Source: Dyella telluris
GTDB taxonomy: Bacteria; Pseudomonadota; Gammaproteobacteria; Xanthomonadales; Rhodanobacteraceae
NCBI RefSeq assembly: GCF_014297575.1
Contig: NZ_CP060412.1
Coordinates: 4,030,001 to 4,094,000 of the forward strand
Reading direction: 5' to 3'
DNA length: 64,000 nucleotides
The translations under genes were made by a program, and so were the position numbers. The notes under the pieces are model-generated. The model saw nothing but the letters and a program-made list of their open reading frames with translations. It was not told the DNA's origin and ran no database searches. Positions 25,542 to 34,293 of the stretch are shown in pieces. Position 1 is the first letter of the stretch. The number at the start of each line of letters is the position of its first letter.

Positions 25542-25582
25542 GGTGTTGTAGTGAACTATAACACCATATCCGAAACCGTCAA
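25542..25582 (-). promoter_or_regulatory. Promoter and putative YtrA operator of the GntR/ABC operon
   Basis: On the minus strand TTGACG (25577-25582) and TATAGT (25555-25560), 16 bases apart, form a good sigma-70 promoter. A 24-base near-palindrome covers the -10 (25542-25565): arms GGTGTT and AACACC outside, TAGT and ACTA inside, 10 of 12 pairs matching. An operator over the -10 fits autorepression by the operon's own GntR protein. The start codon of the first gene is 31 bases downstream of the palindrome. Confidence 0.75.
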
Positions 25583-25796
25583 TAGGACGGGCTGAAATTC
25601 GCAACATGACTGATGGCCTATAAGGCTGAACGAGATCCGGGGCAGGCCTGTGCCCGGAAGCCGGCGCTTATATTCGGGATGCGGGCCAGGCGCTGGCAGG
25701 GCCACCCATCAGGCATCGCAGGTGACAGCCATCACCCCGCGCCGGGCGGACGGGCCGCGTGCTTCAATGACGCCACCACCCCAAGGGGAGCGCCGT

Positions 25797-26582
25797 ATGG
25801 ATGTCGGTCTGGCCGGGAAGGTTGTCGTGGTCACCGGGGCGAGCAAGGGCATAGGCCTCGCCTGTGCCATGGCGTTCGCACGCGAGGGCGCCAAGGTGGT
25901 GGGCGTGTCGCGCGACATGGGGCACCTGCACGCCGCGCAACACGACCTGCAGCGCGAAGGGCTGCACATGGAGGTCGCCGCGGCCGACCTGCGCGAAAGC
26001 GTCGCGGCGCAGTTGGTGGCCGAATACATCGAGAACGCGTTCGGGCCGATCGAGGTGCTGGTGAATTGCGCCGGCGCCGCGAAGCGCACGCCGCCCGCCG
26101 AGCTTCACGCCGATGCCATGCATGCCGCCATGCAGGCGAAGTACTTCACGTACATGCACATCATCGATCCGGTGATCCGCCGCATGGCGGCGCATAACCA
26201 CGGCAGCATCGTGAACGTGGTCGGGCAGGGCGGGCGGCAGGCCAGCCCGCTGCATATCGGTGGCGGTGCGGCCAATGCGGCGCTGATGCTGGCCTCGGTG
26301 GGCTATGCGAAGGCATACGCATCCAAGGGCGTGCGCGTGAACGTGATCAATCCCGGCCTGACGCGCACGGGTCGCGTGCAGGAAGGGCTCGATGCGGAAT
26401 CGCGCGCCACCGGCCGCCCGGCGGACCAGATCCTTGCTGCGCAACTGGAAGAGATTCCGCTGGGTCGCATGGCCGAGCCGCGCGAGATCGCGAATGTGGC
26501 AGTGTTCCTGGCGTCGCCACTGGCCAGCTATGTCACCGGCGCCGTCATTCCCATGGACGGTGGCAAGACCAGCGTGAGCTGA
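25797..26582 (+). CDS. Short-chain dehydrogenase/reductase-like protein lacking the YxxxK motif
   Basis: A 261-residue Rossmann protein. Cofactor binding looks intact: VVVTGASKGIGLACA (~10-25), a basic SRDMGH after strand 2, AADLRE, VLVNCAGAAKR and the PG segment VINPGLTRTGR. At the active site, where most SDRs have Ser and YxxxK, this protein reads VVGQGGRQASPLHIGGGAANAALMLASVG: Ser, Tyr and Lys are all replaced (Gly and Asn at the YxxxK positions). A subset of proteobacterial SDRs shares such a GNAAL-like segment, so it may be a distinct subfamily rather than a decayed gene. The ATG at 25797 follows AGGGGAG. The substrate is unknown. Confidence 0.85.
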   Translation: MDVGLAGKVVVVTGASKGIGLACAMAFAREGAKVVGVSRDMGHLHAAQHDLQREGLHMEVAAADLRESVAAQLVAEYIENAFGPIEVLVNCAGAAKRTPPAELHADAMHAAMQAKYFTYMHIIDPVIRRMAAHNHGSIVNVVGQGGRQASPLHIGGGAANAALMLASVGYAKAYASKGVRVNVINPGLTRTGRVQEGLDAESRATGRPADQILAAQLEEIPLGRMAEPREIANVAVFLASPLASYVTGAVIPMDGGKTSVS

Positions 26583-26685
26583 CGCGCGGGCTCATGGTCA
26601 TGTACGGCACGGATGTGGCGAAGGCATCGCATGTCCCTGCGAAGGGCCGTGGCATCGTCGATGCCGGAAACGCGCATATGCGCAC

Positions 26686-26728
26686 CGTTTCACATTACTT
26701 TTATGCCTGTTTCTTTAATCGTTTCACA
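26686..26728 (+). promoter_or_regulatory. Direct repeats upstream of the cellulose operon
   Basis: The 439-base gap between the SDR gene and bcsB contains an AT-richer stretch with two copies of CGTTTCACA, at 26686-26694 and 26720-26728, 34 bases apart, and a TTTAAT (26714-26719) just before the second copy. This may hold the bcs promoter and activator sites. No c-di-GMP riboswitch core is recognisable and no protein in the gap is convincing. Confidence 0.35.
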
Positions 26729-27021
26729 CGAGTGACGATGTTTGTTGCGCTGATGCGCGAAGTGGGCGAGGCGTCTGCTCTGCATATCGCGTCGCGGCTT
26801 CACCGCAGTCCGTGGGAACGCCACGGATGCGAAGCGGCCTCATCGTCTGCAGGGGCATGAGCGTGGAGGCGTTGCAACGCGTCGGAGGTGGCAAGGCGTT
26901 GCGCCCGGGGTTTCCGCGGATCGTGTGGGTACGTTGATGAAGGCAGCAACGCGGGACAAGGATCTGCCCCTCCAGTCAGCCCGTCCGATGACGTTCCGTA
27001 ACTGACTCAAGGCAACATTCC

Positions 27022-29322
27022 ATGCGGCCATTTCGTTCTTTCCGGTTGGGCTTGTTGATGCTGGGGTGCTGGGTGATCGTCGGCGCCCATGCGTTTGCCG
27101 TCGACGACCTTGCCCGCGGCGCCACGACATCCACGCCAGCGCATGCGCAACCGGCATCCGCCGCGACCATCGCCGCTCCGGAAGACAGCACGTCCGTTGC
27201 TTCGCCCTCCGGCGTGGCGCGCGACCTCACGCTGAAGCAGATGGGTTCCTACGGCGCCATCAAGTTGCGCGGGCAGGACCCGAACGGCACCTTGAATGTT
27301 TCCGTGCGCAACGACGAAGTGGTGACGGGCGCAAAGCTGCATCTGGTCTATACGTATTCGCCGTCGCTGATCTACTCGCTGTCGCACATCAAGGTGTATC
27401 TCAACGGCGAAGTCGTGGCCACCTTGCCGATGGACAAGGAAACGGCAGGGCAGACCGTCAGCAAGGATGTCGTGCTCGATCCGCGCCTGTTCACTGATTT
27501 CAATCGCATTGGCCTGCAGATGATCGCGCACTACACGCTCGATCACTGCGAGGACCCGTATCACTCTTCCATGTGGACGGACATCAGCCCCGACACCACG
27601 TTGACCCTGACCACCTCCAACATCGGTCTGCCCAACAGCCTGGCGCTGCTGCCCGCACCGTTCTTCGATCGTCGCGACAACCGCGCGCTGGTGCTGCCGT
27701 TCGTGTTGCCCGCGCAGGCCGATGCACCAACCTTGCGCGCCGCGGGCGTGGTGTCGTCGTGGTTCGGTGCGCTGGCTGGCTGGCGTGGTGCGCGCTTCCC
27801 GGTGACACCGACGGCACCGGCCGATTCGCATGCCATCGCGTTTGCCTTGCCCAACGCCATGCCTGCCGGCGTGAAGCTTGATGAGATCAAGGGCCCCACG
27901 GTGATCGTGATGCCCAACCCGGCGAGCCCGCCGGAATCGGGCCGCAAGCTGCTGGTGCTGGCGGGGCGCGACACGAAGGAGCTGCAGGAAGCCGCCAATG
28001 CGCTGGTGCTTGGTCAGGTCGGCATGTCGGGTGACCGGGCCATCGTGAAGTCGGTGGATCTGGGGCCCGAACGCCGTCCCTATGACGCACCCAACTGGGC
28101 GCCGGTGGATCGCCAGGTGAGCTTCAAGGAGCTGGTCACCGACCCGGGCCAGCTGGAAGCGGCCGGCTTCAATCCATCGCCGATCCGCGTCGACGTACGC
28201 CTGCCGCCGGATCTGTTTGCATGGGCGCGCCACAGCGTGCCGTTGAACGTGAGCTACCGTTACACCGCGCCATCCAACTACAACGACTCGGTGCTCAACA
28301 TCGGCGTCAACGATCAGTTGCTGCGTTCGGTGCGCCTGCGGCCGGCCGATCCGTCGGGCGTGGAGCGCCAGTTCAACGTGCCGCTGATGTCGGGATCTGA
28401 AGCCCGTGGTTCGGAAGAGATCCGCGTGCCGGCGCTGCGCATCGGCAGCACCAACCAGTTCCAGTTCCAGTTCCACATGGATTCACAGAAGACGGGGCTG
28501 TGCGTTTCTGCCGCCACCGACAGTGCGCGTGCCGCGGTCGATCCGGATTCAACCATCGACTTCAGCCAGTTCGTGCACTACACGGCCATGCCGAACCTGG
28601 CGTTCTTCGCCACCAGCGGCTATCCGTTCACGCGCATGGCGGATCTTGCCGACAGCGCCGTGGTGATTCCGGATGCGCCGGACGTGCACGAGCAGGAAAC
28701 CATCCTTGCCCTGCTGGGCCAGATGGGGCGCTGGAGCGGCCTGCCTGCCTTGCGTGTGTCGCTGGTGCCCACCAGCGCCGTGGAATCCGTGCGCGACCGC
28801 GACCTGCTGGTGATCGGTACGGGTTCGGGCAGCAGCTTGATGGAGAAGTGGGGCAAGGGCCTTCCCATGCTGATCCAGCGCAGCGAGAACGACCTTGCAC
28901 TGCGCGAGCCGGCCGATCGCATGCGGGCCAATGCGCCGACCGGGCGAGCGGCGCTGAGCGTCAACGGCCCCACCGCGGCGTTCGTGGCATTCCAGTCGCC
29001 GTATACCAAGGGCAAGAGCGTGGTGGCGCTGGCAGCCAGTGCATCCGATCGCCTGGGCGACCTGCTGGATGTGCTCGGCGACGATGCGCGGGTGAATGAA
29101 GTACGCGGCGACCTTACCGTGGTGCGTCAGAAAGTCGTGGTGGGGCTCACCGTGGGCGACACCTACTACGTGGGCCACCTGCCGTGGTACGCGTGGGTGT
29201 GGGTGCATATTTCCAAGTACCCAGCGCTGATGGCGCTCGCCGGCATCCTGGCTGGCCTGTTCGTGGCCTTGACGGTGTTCTGGGCACTGGGCCGGCTCGC
29301 CGCGCGTCGCCTGGAACGGTGA
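27022..29322 (+). CDS. bcsB: Cellulose synthase periplasmic regulatory subunit
   Basis: A 766-residue periplasmic protein anchored by a C-terminal transmembrane helix (YPALMALAGILAGLFVALTVFW, near 735-757). It guides the nascent glucan from BcsA across the periplasm. It has a signal peptide (LGLLMLGCWVIVGAHAFA), a ~50-residue Ala/Thr-rich linker, then two pairs of carbohydrate-binding and flavodoxin-like domains; family landmarks include LTLKQMGSYGAIKLRG, HYTLDHCEDPYHSSMWTDIS and YAWVWVHISKYPALMAL. It is the first gene of the operon, although bcsA usually precedes bcsB. Three bases separate it from bcsZ. Confidence 0.96.
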   Translation: MRPFRSFRLGLLMLGCWVIVGAHAFAVDDLARGATTSTPAHAQPASAATIAAPEDSTSVASPSGVARDLTLKQMGSYGAIKLRGQDPNGTLNVSVRNDEVVTGAKLHLVYTYSPSLIYSLSHIKVYLNGEVVATLPMDKETAGQTVSKDVVLDPRLFTDFNRIGLQMIAHYTLDHCEDPYHSSMWTDISPDTTLTLTTSNIGLPNSLALLPAPFFDRRDNRALVLPFVLPAQADAPTLRAAGVVSSWFGALAGWRGARFPVTPTAPADSHAIAFALPNAMPAGVKLDEIKGPTVIVMPNPASPPESGRKLLVLAGRDTKELQEAANALVLGQVGMSGDRAIVKSVDLGPERRPYDAPNWAPVDRQVSFKELVTDPGQLEAAGFNPSPIRVDVRLPPDLFAWARHSVPLNVSYRYTAPSNYNDSVLNIGVNDQLLRSVRLRPADPSGVERQFNVPLMSGSEARGSEEIRVPALRIGSTNQFQFQFHMDSQKTGLCVSAATDSARAAVDPDSTIDFSQFVHYTAMPNLAFFATSGYPFTRMADLADSAVVIPDAPDVHEQETILALLGQMGRWSGLPALRVSLVPTSAVESVRDRDLLVIGTGSGSSLMEKWGKGLPMLIQRSENDLALREPADRMRANAPTGRAALSVNGPTAAFVAFQSPYTKGKSVVALAASASDRLGDLLDVLGDDARVNEVRGDLTVVRQKVVVGLTVGDTYYVGHLPWYAWVWVHISKYPALMALAGILAGLFVALTVFWALGRLAARRLER

Positions 29323-29325
29323 TCG

Positions 29326-30495
29326 ATGCGACGACTGCCGATGTCATTGCTGCGCGTGCTATGGGTCGCTACCGCGATGTTCGCCTCCGGTAGCGCCCTG
29401 GCGGCATCCTGCGCGTGGCCGGACTGGGACCACTTCAGGCAGAACACGGTGAGCGCGGACGGCCGTGTCATCGACGCCAGTACGCCCGAACAGGTCACCG
29501 TGTCCGAGGGGCAGGCGTATGCACTGTTCTTTGCCTTGGTGGCGAACGATCGCGCCACCTTCGATCGCCTGCTCAACTGGACGCAGAACAATCTGGCGCA
29601 GGGTGACCTTACGCAGCATCTGCCCGCATGGCACTGGGGCCGGCGCGAAGCCAAACCCGGCGACACGACACCGAGCTGGGGCGTGCTCGACAGCAACCCT
29701 GCGTCGGATGCCGACATCTGGATTGCCTACACGCTGCTCGAAGCCGGCCGCCTGTGGCACGAGCGCAGCTACACCGCGCTGGGCACGGTGTTGGCGCGCT
29801 CCATCGTGGCGAAAGAAACCGCCATGCTGCCGGGCCTTGGCCGCACCGTGTTGCCGGGGCCGGTGGGCTTTCATCCGCAGGACGATGCGTGGCGCCTCAA
29901 CCCGAGCTACGTGCCGTTGCAGGTCATGCATCACCTGGCGAGCGCATTGCCCGAGCAACCGGAATGGAAGGCCATGCTCGACAGCTCGGCGAAGCTGGTG
30001 ACCGGCACCGCCCCGCACGGTTATTCGCCGGACTGGGTGATCTACCGGAGCGGCAAGGGTTTCGGCCCGGACGAGGCCACCAAGGCCGAAAGCGCATACA
30101 ACGCCATCCGCGTTTACCTGTGGGCCGGCATGCTGGCCGCGGACGCGCCGGGTCGCGCGGCAGCGCTGGACGCCTTCCGGCCGCTGGCTGATTTCGTGGC
30201 CGCGCACGGCTTTCCGCCCGAGCGGGTGGATACGCAGACCGGCACGCCGGGCAGCAACGCCGGCAACGCGGGTTTTTCCGTCGCGGTGGCGCCGTATCTG
30301 GCGGCACTCGGCCGCAGCGACCTTGCACAGGCGCAAGTGCAACGTTCGCGTTCGCTGGCGACGCAGTCACCGCTGGGCTACTACAGCCAGGTGCTGGTGC
30401 TGTTCGGCCTTGGCTATCTGGATGGCCTGTATCGCTTCGATGCGGACGGCGCCGTTGTTCCAGCCTGGACATCCACGTGCCCCGCGCCGCGCTGA
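29326..30495 (+). CDS. bcsZ: Periplasmic endo-1,4-beta-glucanase, GH8
   Basis: A 389-residue family-8 glycoside hydrolase with signal peptide (LLRVLWVATAMFASGSALA). The acid region SEGQAYALFFALVAND (~62-77) and the WGVLDSNPASDADIWIAYTLLEAGRLW segment are family markers, and the latter carries residues of the cellulose cleft. It trims glucan in the periplasm and is required for normal cellulose output in characterised systems. The 3' end overlaps bcsC by 19 bases. Confidence 0.95.
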   Translation: MRRLPMSLLRVLWVATAMFASGSALAASCAWPDWDHFRQNTVSADGRVIDASTPEQVTVSEGQAYALFFALVANDRATFDRLLNWTQNNLAQGDLTQHLPAWHWGRREAKPGDTTPSWGVLDSNPASDADIWIAYTLLEAGRLWHERSYTALGTVLARSIVAKETAMLPGLGRTVLPGPVGFHPQDDAWRLNPSYVPLQVMHHLASALPEQPEWKAMLDSSAKLVTGTAPHGYSPDWVIYRSGKGFGPDEATKAESAYNAIRVYLWAGMLAADAPGRAAALDAFRPLADFVAAHGFPPERVDTQTGTPGSNAGNAGFSVAVAPYLAALGRSDLAQAQVQRSRSLATQSPLGYYSQVLVLFGLGYLDGLYRFDADGAVVPAWTSTCPAPR

Positions 30496-33400
30496 GCGAC
30501 CTGTTCGTGCCTGCCATCGTGCTGGTGCTGGCCGGCAGCGCCGCGGCCATGGCGCAGTCGGCGGCACCGACACCCAGCCCGCAGATGAAACAGCTGCTGG
30601 ATTCCGCGCGCGTGTGGCAAGCCAAGAACCGGCCGGACATGGCGCGCGGCATCGTGGAAAAGGCCTTGCTGATCGAGCCCAACCAGCCCGATGCCATGGC
30701 GTTGATGGGACAGATCGAGCTGACGTCGAACCGGCCCGCCGAAGCGGGGAAGTGGCTGCAGCAATTGCAGAAGCTTTATCCGACGCATCCCGCCACGCTG
30801 GAGCTGGCTGACGACTACCGGCTGGCCACCACCGACAAGACGGCGCTGGCCGAGGCGCGGCTGGATACGCGCGCGGGCAAGTCCGCCGAAGCCTGGCAGA
30901 AGATGCAGACCCTGTTTCCCCGTGGTGCACCCACCGGCCCGATGGCCCGCGACTACTATCGCGCCATGTCGGCCGCGGGCCAGCGCGACCGTGCCCTGAA
31001 CGAACTGCGCGAACGCATGCGGCAAAATCCCGATGATCTCGGGCAGGCCCTGATCCTGGCCGACATGCTGACCGACCGCGACAACACGCGCATCGAAGGC
31101 CTGGACATCATCTATCGCGTCTACCAGCGCCAGGATGCCAACCGGCCTGAAGCACTGGAGCTGTGGCGACGCGCACTCAACAGCGCGGGCGACAACGATC
31201 CCGCCTACTACGTGTGGTATCAGCGCTACCTCAAGGAAGTGCCTGACGACGCCAGTGCCAAGTCCGCGCTGGCGGCGCTGGCCAAGAAGGGCGGTGCTAC
31301 CTATGTGCCGCCGCCCAAGGGCGTCGCGGCTCCCAATACGCCGTCCTACAGCAGCGCACCATCGCCCACGGCGCGACAAGGTGCGGCGCTCGGTGAGCAA
31401 GGCCTGGCGAAGCTGCGTGACGGTCGCCACGACGAAGCGCGTGCCTTGTTCGCCCGTGCGCTGCAGCTTGATCCCGACAACGCCGGCAAGTGGCGCAGCC
31501 TGATGGCCACGGCCACGTTCTGGGGCACTCTGTCCAAAGCCCGCGCGGCCAATGACCAGGGGCATCCCGGGCAGGGCGAAGCGCTGGCGCGCGATGCGCT
31601 ACGGCAACAGCCGAACCAGGCCGATGCAAAGAAGGTGCTGGCCACTTCGCTGATCGCGCAGAAAAAGTGGCCGGAAGCCGAAGCCATCCTGCGGCCCATG
31701 GTCGAAGCCAAACAGCCGGATCTCGATGCGCTGGACATGCTGGCCAGGCTGTTGGTCGACACGCATCGCGCCGACGAAATCACTCCGCTGATCGCCCATG
31801 CCGAACAGAACACCAAGGGCTCCGGCGAGGCGATGGCCAAGCTGCGCGCGCAGTTGTTCTCCATCGAAGCGGACCAGCTCATTGCCGAAGGCAAGCGCGG
31901 TGCTGCCGTGTTGAAGCTGGAAGACGCCGTGCGCCTCACGCCGCAGGATGCATGGCTGCGCTACACGCTGGCGCGCCAGTATCGCGAGCTTGGACTCCCG
32001 GCGCTGGGGCGTTCGGTGATGGAGGATGGCGTGCGCTACGCCGCAACACCGGACATGCGCTACGCCACCGCCCTCTATCTCAACTCGCTGGACGACATCG
32101 ATACCGCGAGCACCGTGCTGGCAGCCGTGCCCGAAGGCCAGCGCACCGATGGCATGCGCGAACTCGCGGCGAACCTGAAGGCTCAGCGCGACCTGCGCGA
32201 GGTGCGTCAGCTCGAGGCGCAAGGGCGCAAGCAGGAGGCGGGTGCATTGCTGGATCGCATTGCCGGCGATGTGCATAACGATCCGCAGATGCTGGCCAGT
32301 GTGGGGCGCGAGTGGATTGCACTGGGTGAACCCGACAAGGGCCTGAAGCTGGTGCGCGACTGGCTCGATGCGCATCCGGGCGATCCCGCCATTGGCGTGC
32401 GCCTGCGTTATGGCGAACTGCTGGCGGCGGCCAATCGCGACGACGAGCTGCGTCCGTGGATTGCCGATGCTCGCGCAAGGCCCGGCGTGACGCCGGAGCA
32501 GCAGGCGCAGTTCGACGATCAGTTGCTGCGTCTGTCGCTGCGCACGGCCGGGCGCCAGATCGACGCCGGCGACCTGGCCGGCGCGCAACGTACGCTGGAT
32601 GATGTGCCGGAAGCCGGCAGGAAGGACAAGCGCTGGCTGCTGGCGCAGGCCGACCTGCGCGAGGCGCATCGCGATTATCGTGGTGCTGAGGAGTCCGCGC
32701 GCGCCGTGCTGGTCGATCATCCGGGCGACGCCGATGCACGACTTACCATCGCGCGCATGGAAGAACGCATGGGCCATCGCAAGGCCGCGCAGGACATCAT
32801 CGACCAGGTGCTGGCCGATACGCCGCCGGAGGACATCGATACCCGTCTTGCCATTGCGCGCCGCTACACCGCCATTGGTCGCAACGAACAGGCGCAGGCG
32901 ATTGTCGATCCGCTGCGGCAGCAGTATCCAGACCGCTCCGATGTGACCATGCAATCGGGCCGCGTCGCGCAGTCGCAGGGAAAGTACGACACGGCCGCGC
33001 AGCTGTATCGCACGGCCGCGTTGCAGGAGCAGGGCGAAGGCGACACGCCTAGTCCGGTGGATGGCCTCACCTCCGCGCAGCGCGCCCTGCAGGGGCTGGA
33101 CGACCGTCGGCAAGGGCAGGTGGCTACCGGGATCATCCAGTCCAACGAATCGGGCAGCAGCGGCATGTCGCGGCTGGATGCCACCGAGATCCCCGTCTAC
33201 GTGCGCATTCCGGACGGCTATACCGGCCACTACTTCTTCCACGCCGACAGCGTGCTGCTCAACGCGGGCACCTTGCCGGCCGACCGTTTCGACCCCGCCT
33301 ACAAGTTTGGCCAGATCGCCGCCTTCGGCAATGCCGGGCTGCGCCCCATCGACCAGACCGACAAGGGTGTGGCGCTGGCGGCGGGCTACGACTTCAACGG

Positions 33401-34262
33401 GGCGAACAACACCTGGCGCGCGGATATCGGCACCTCGCCGGTGGGCTTCACCGTCACCAACATCCTGGGCGGGTTCCTTTACCGGCACGACTTCTACGAT
33501 TCGTCCGTGAGCGTGGATGTGTCGCGCCGGCCGATCACCAGCAGCCTGGTGTCGTATGCCGGCGCGCGCGATCCGATGACCGGTGAAACCTGGGGTGGCG
33601 TGGTGCGCAGTGGTGCCACCGTGCGCGGCGCGCAGGACTGGGGGCGCACCACGCTGTTCATGTCGGTGGGCTATGGCGTGCTCACCGGCGAGAACACCGA
33701 AACCAACCACGAGTTCAAAGTGCGCACGGGCGTGGACTGGCCGGTCTACGTCGGCACCGACCAGCGCTTCTCCAGCGGGCTGGTGCTGAACTACTGGCAC
33801 TACGACAACAACCAGCATTTCTACACGTTCGGTAACGGCGGCTACTACAGCCCGGGCAAGTACGTGTCGGTGAGCATTCCGCTGGACTGGACCGGCCGCC
33901 ACAAGCGCTGGGCCTGGGAAGTGGAAGCCTCGGTGGGCAACTCGTGGACGCGCGAAGACGAGGCCCCTTATTTCCCCACGCGTCCAGACCTGCAGGCGCT
34001 GGCGGTAGCCCGCATGAAGGCGGCGGATCTGGGCTCGCCGTACTTCGGCACCGGTACCGGCGGCGGTTTCAGCTACACGGTGGCCGCGGCGGTGGAGTAC
34101 CGGCTCACGCCGCACTGGGTGATCGGCTCGCGCTTCAAGCTGGACCGTTCACATGACTACGCGCCCAACCTTGGCACGATCTACCTGCGCTATTTCTTCG
34201 ACCGGCAACGCATGCCGGTGCCGTACCCGCCTGATCCGGTCAAACCGTATTCCGCGTACTGA
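30477..34262 (+). CDS. bcsC: Cellulose synthase outer-membrane export protein
   Basis: A 1261-residue protein: signal peptide (LFVPAIVLVLAGSAAAMA), ~850 residues of TPR repeats (e.g. AVLKLEDAVRLTPQDAWLRYTLARQYRELG, ALFARALQLDPDNAGKWRSL) forming a periplasmic solenoid that contacts peptidoglycan and the synthase, then a C-terminal outer-membrane beta-barrel of ~350 residues (from ~DATEIPVYVRIPDG), ending in aromatic strands such as HDYAPNLGTIYLRYFF. It is slightly longer than E. coli BcsC (1157). Translation starts at GTG 30477, inside the bcsZ 3' end, so the two are coupled. Confidence 0.95.
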   Translation: MPRAALSDLFVPAIVLVLAGSAAAMAQSAAPTPSPQMKQLLDSARVWQAKNRPDMARGIVEKALLIEPNQPDAMALMGQIELTSNRPAEAGKWLQQLQKLYPTHPATLELADDYRLATTDKTALAEARLDTRAGKSAEAWQKMQTLFPRGAPTGPMARDYYRAMSAAGQRDRALNELRERMRQNPDDLGQALILADMLTDRDNTRIEGLDIIYRVYQRQDANRPEALELWRRALNSAGDNDPAYYVWYQRYLKEVPDDASAKSALAALAKKGGATYVPPPKGVAAPNTPSYSSAPSPTARQGAALGEQGLAKLRDGRHDEARALFARALQLDPDNAGKWRSLMATATFWGTLSKARAANDQGHPGQGEALARDALRQQPNQADAKKVLATSLIAQKKWPEAEAILRPMVEAKQPDLDALDMLARLLVDTHRADEITPLIAHAEQNTKGSGEAMAKLRAQLFSIEADQLIAEGKRGAAVLKLEDAVRLTPQDAWLRYTLARQYRELGLPALGRSVMEDGVRYAATPDMRYATALYLNSLDDIDTASTVLAAVPEGQRTDGMRELAANLKAQRDLREVRQLEAQGRKQEAGALLDRIAGDVHNDPQMLASVGREWIALGEPDKGLKLVRDWLDAHPGDPAIGVRLRYGELLAAANRDDELRPWIADARARPGVTPEQQAQFDDQLLRLSLRTAGRQIDAGDLAGAQRTLDDVPEAGRKDKRWLLAQADLREAHRDYRGAEESARAVLVDHPGDADARLTIARMEERMGHRKAAQDIIDQVLADTPPEDIDTRLAIARRYTAIGRNEQAQAIVDPLRQQYPDRSDVTMQSGRVAQSQGKYDTAAQLYRTAALQEQGEGDTPSPVDGLTSAQRALQGLDDRRQGQVATGIIQSNESGSSGMSRLDATEIPVYVRIPDGYTGHYFFHADSVLLNAGTLPADRFDPAYKFGQIAAFGNAGLRPIDQTDKGVALAAGYDFNGANNTWRADIGTSPVGFTVTNILGGFLYRHDFYDSSVSVDVSRRPITSSLVSYAGARDPMTGETWGGVVRSGATVRGAQDWGRTTLFMSVGYGVLTGENTETNHEFKVRTGVDWPVYVGTDQRFSSGLVLNYWHYDNNQHFYTFGNGGYYSPGKYVSVSIPLDWTGRHKRWAWEVEASVGNSWTREDEAPYFPTRPDLQALAVARMKAADLGSPYFGTGTGGGFSYTVAAAVEYRLTPHWVIGSRFKLDRSHDYAPNLGTIYLRYFFDRQRMPVPYPPDPVKPYSAY

Positions 34263-34293
34263 AACAGCGCACTGAACCCCTGGGACGAGAAAC

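Noticed and set aside
26594..26860. A small protein of 88 codons before the bcs operon
   Set aside because: No ribosome-binding site, no domain, and it crosses the AT-rich likely promoter region.
26583..27021. A c-di-GMP riboswitch before bcsB
   Set aside because: Expected from the pathway, but no recognisable GEMM core sequence or fold was found.
31599..34115. An 838-codon open frame antisense to bcsC
   Set aside because: Low-complexity His/Arg/Gln/Gly-rich product typical of antisense frames; bcsC has clear TPR and barrel signatures.
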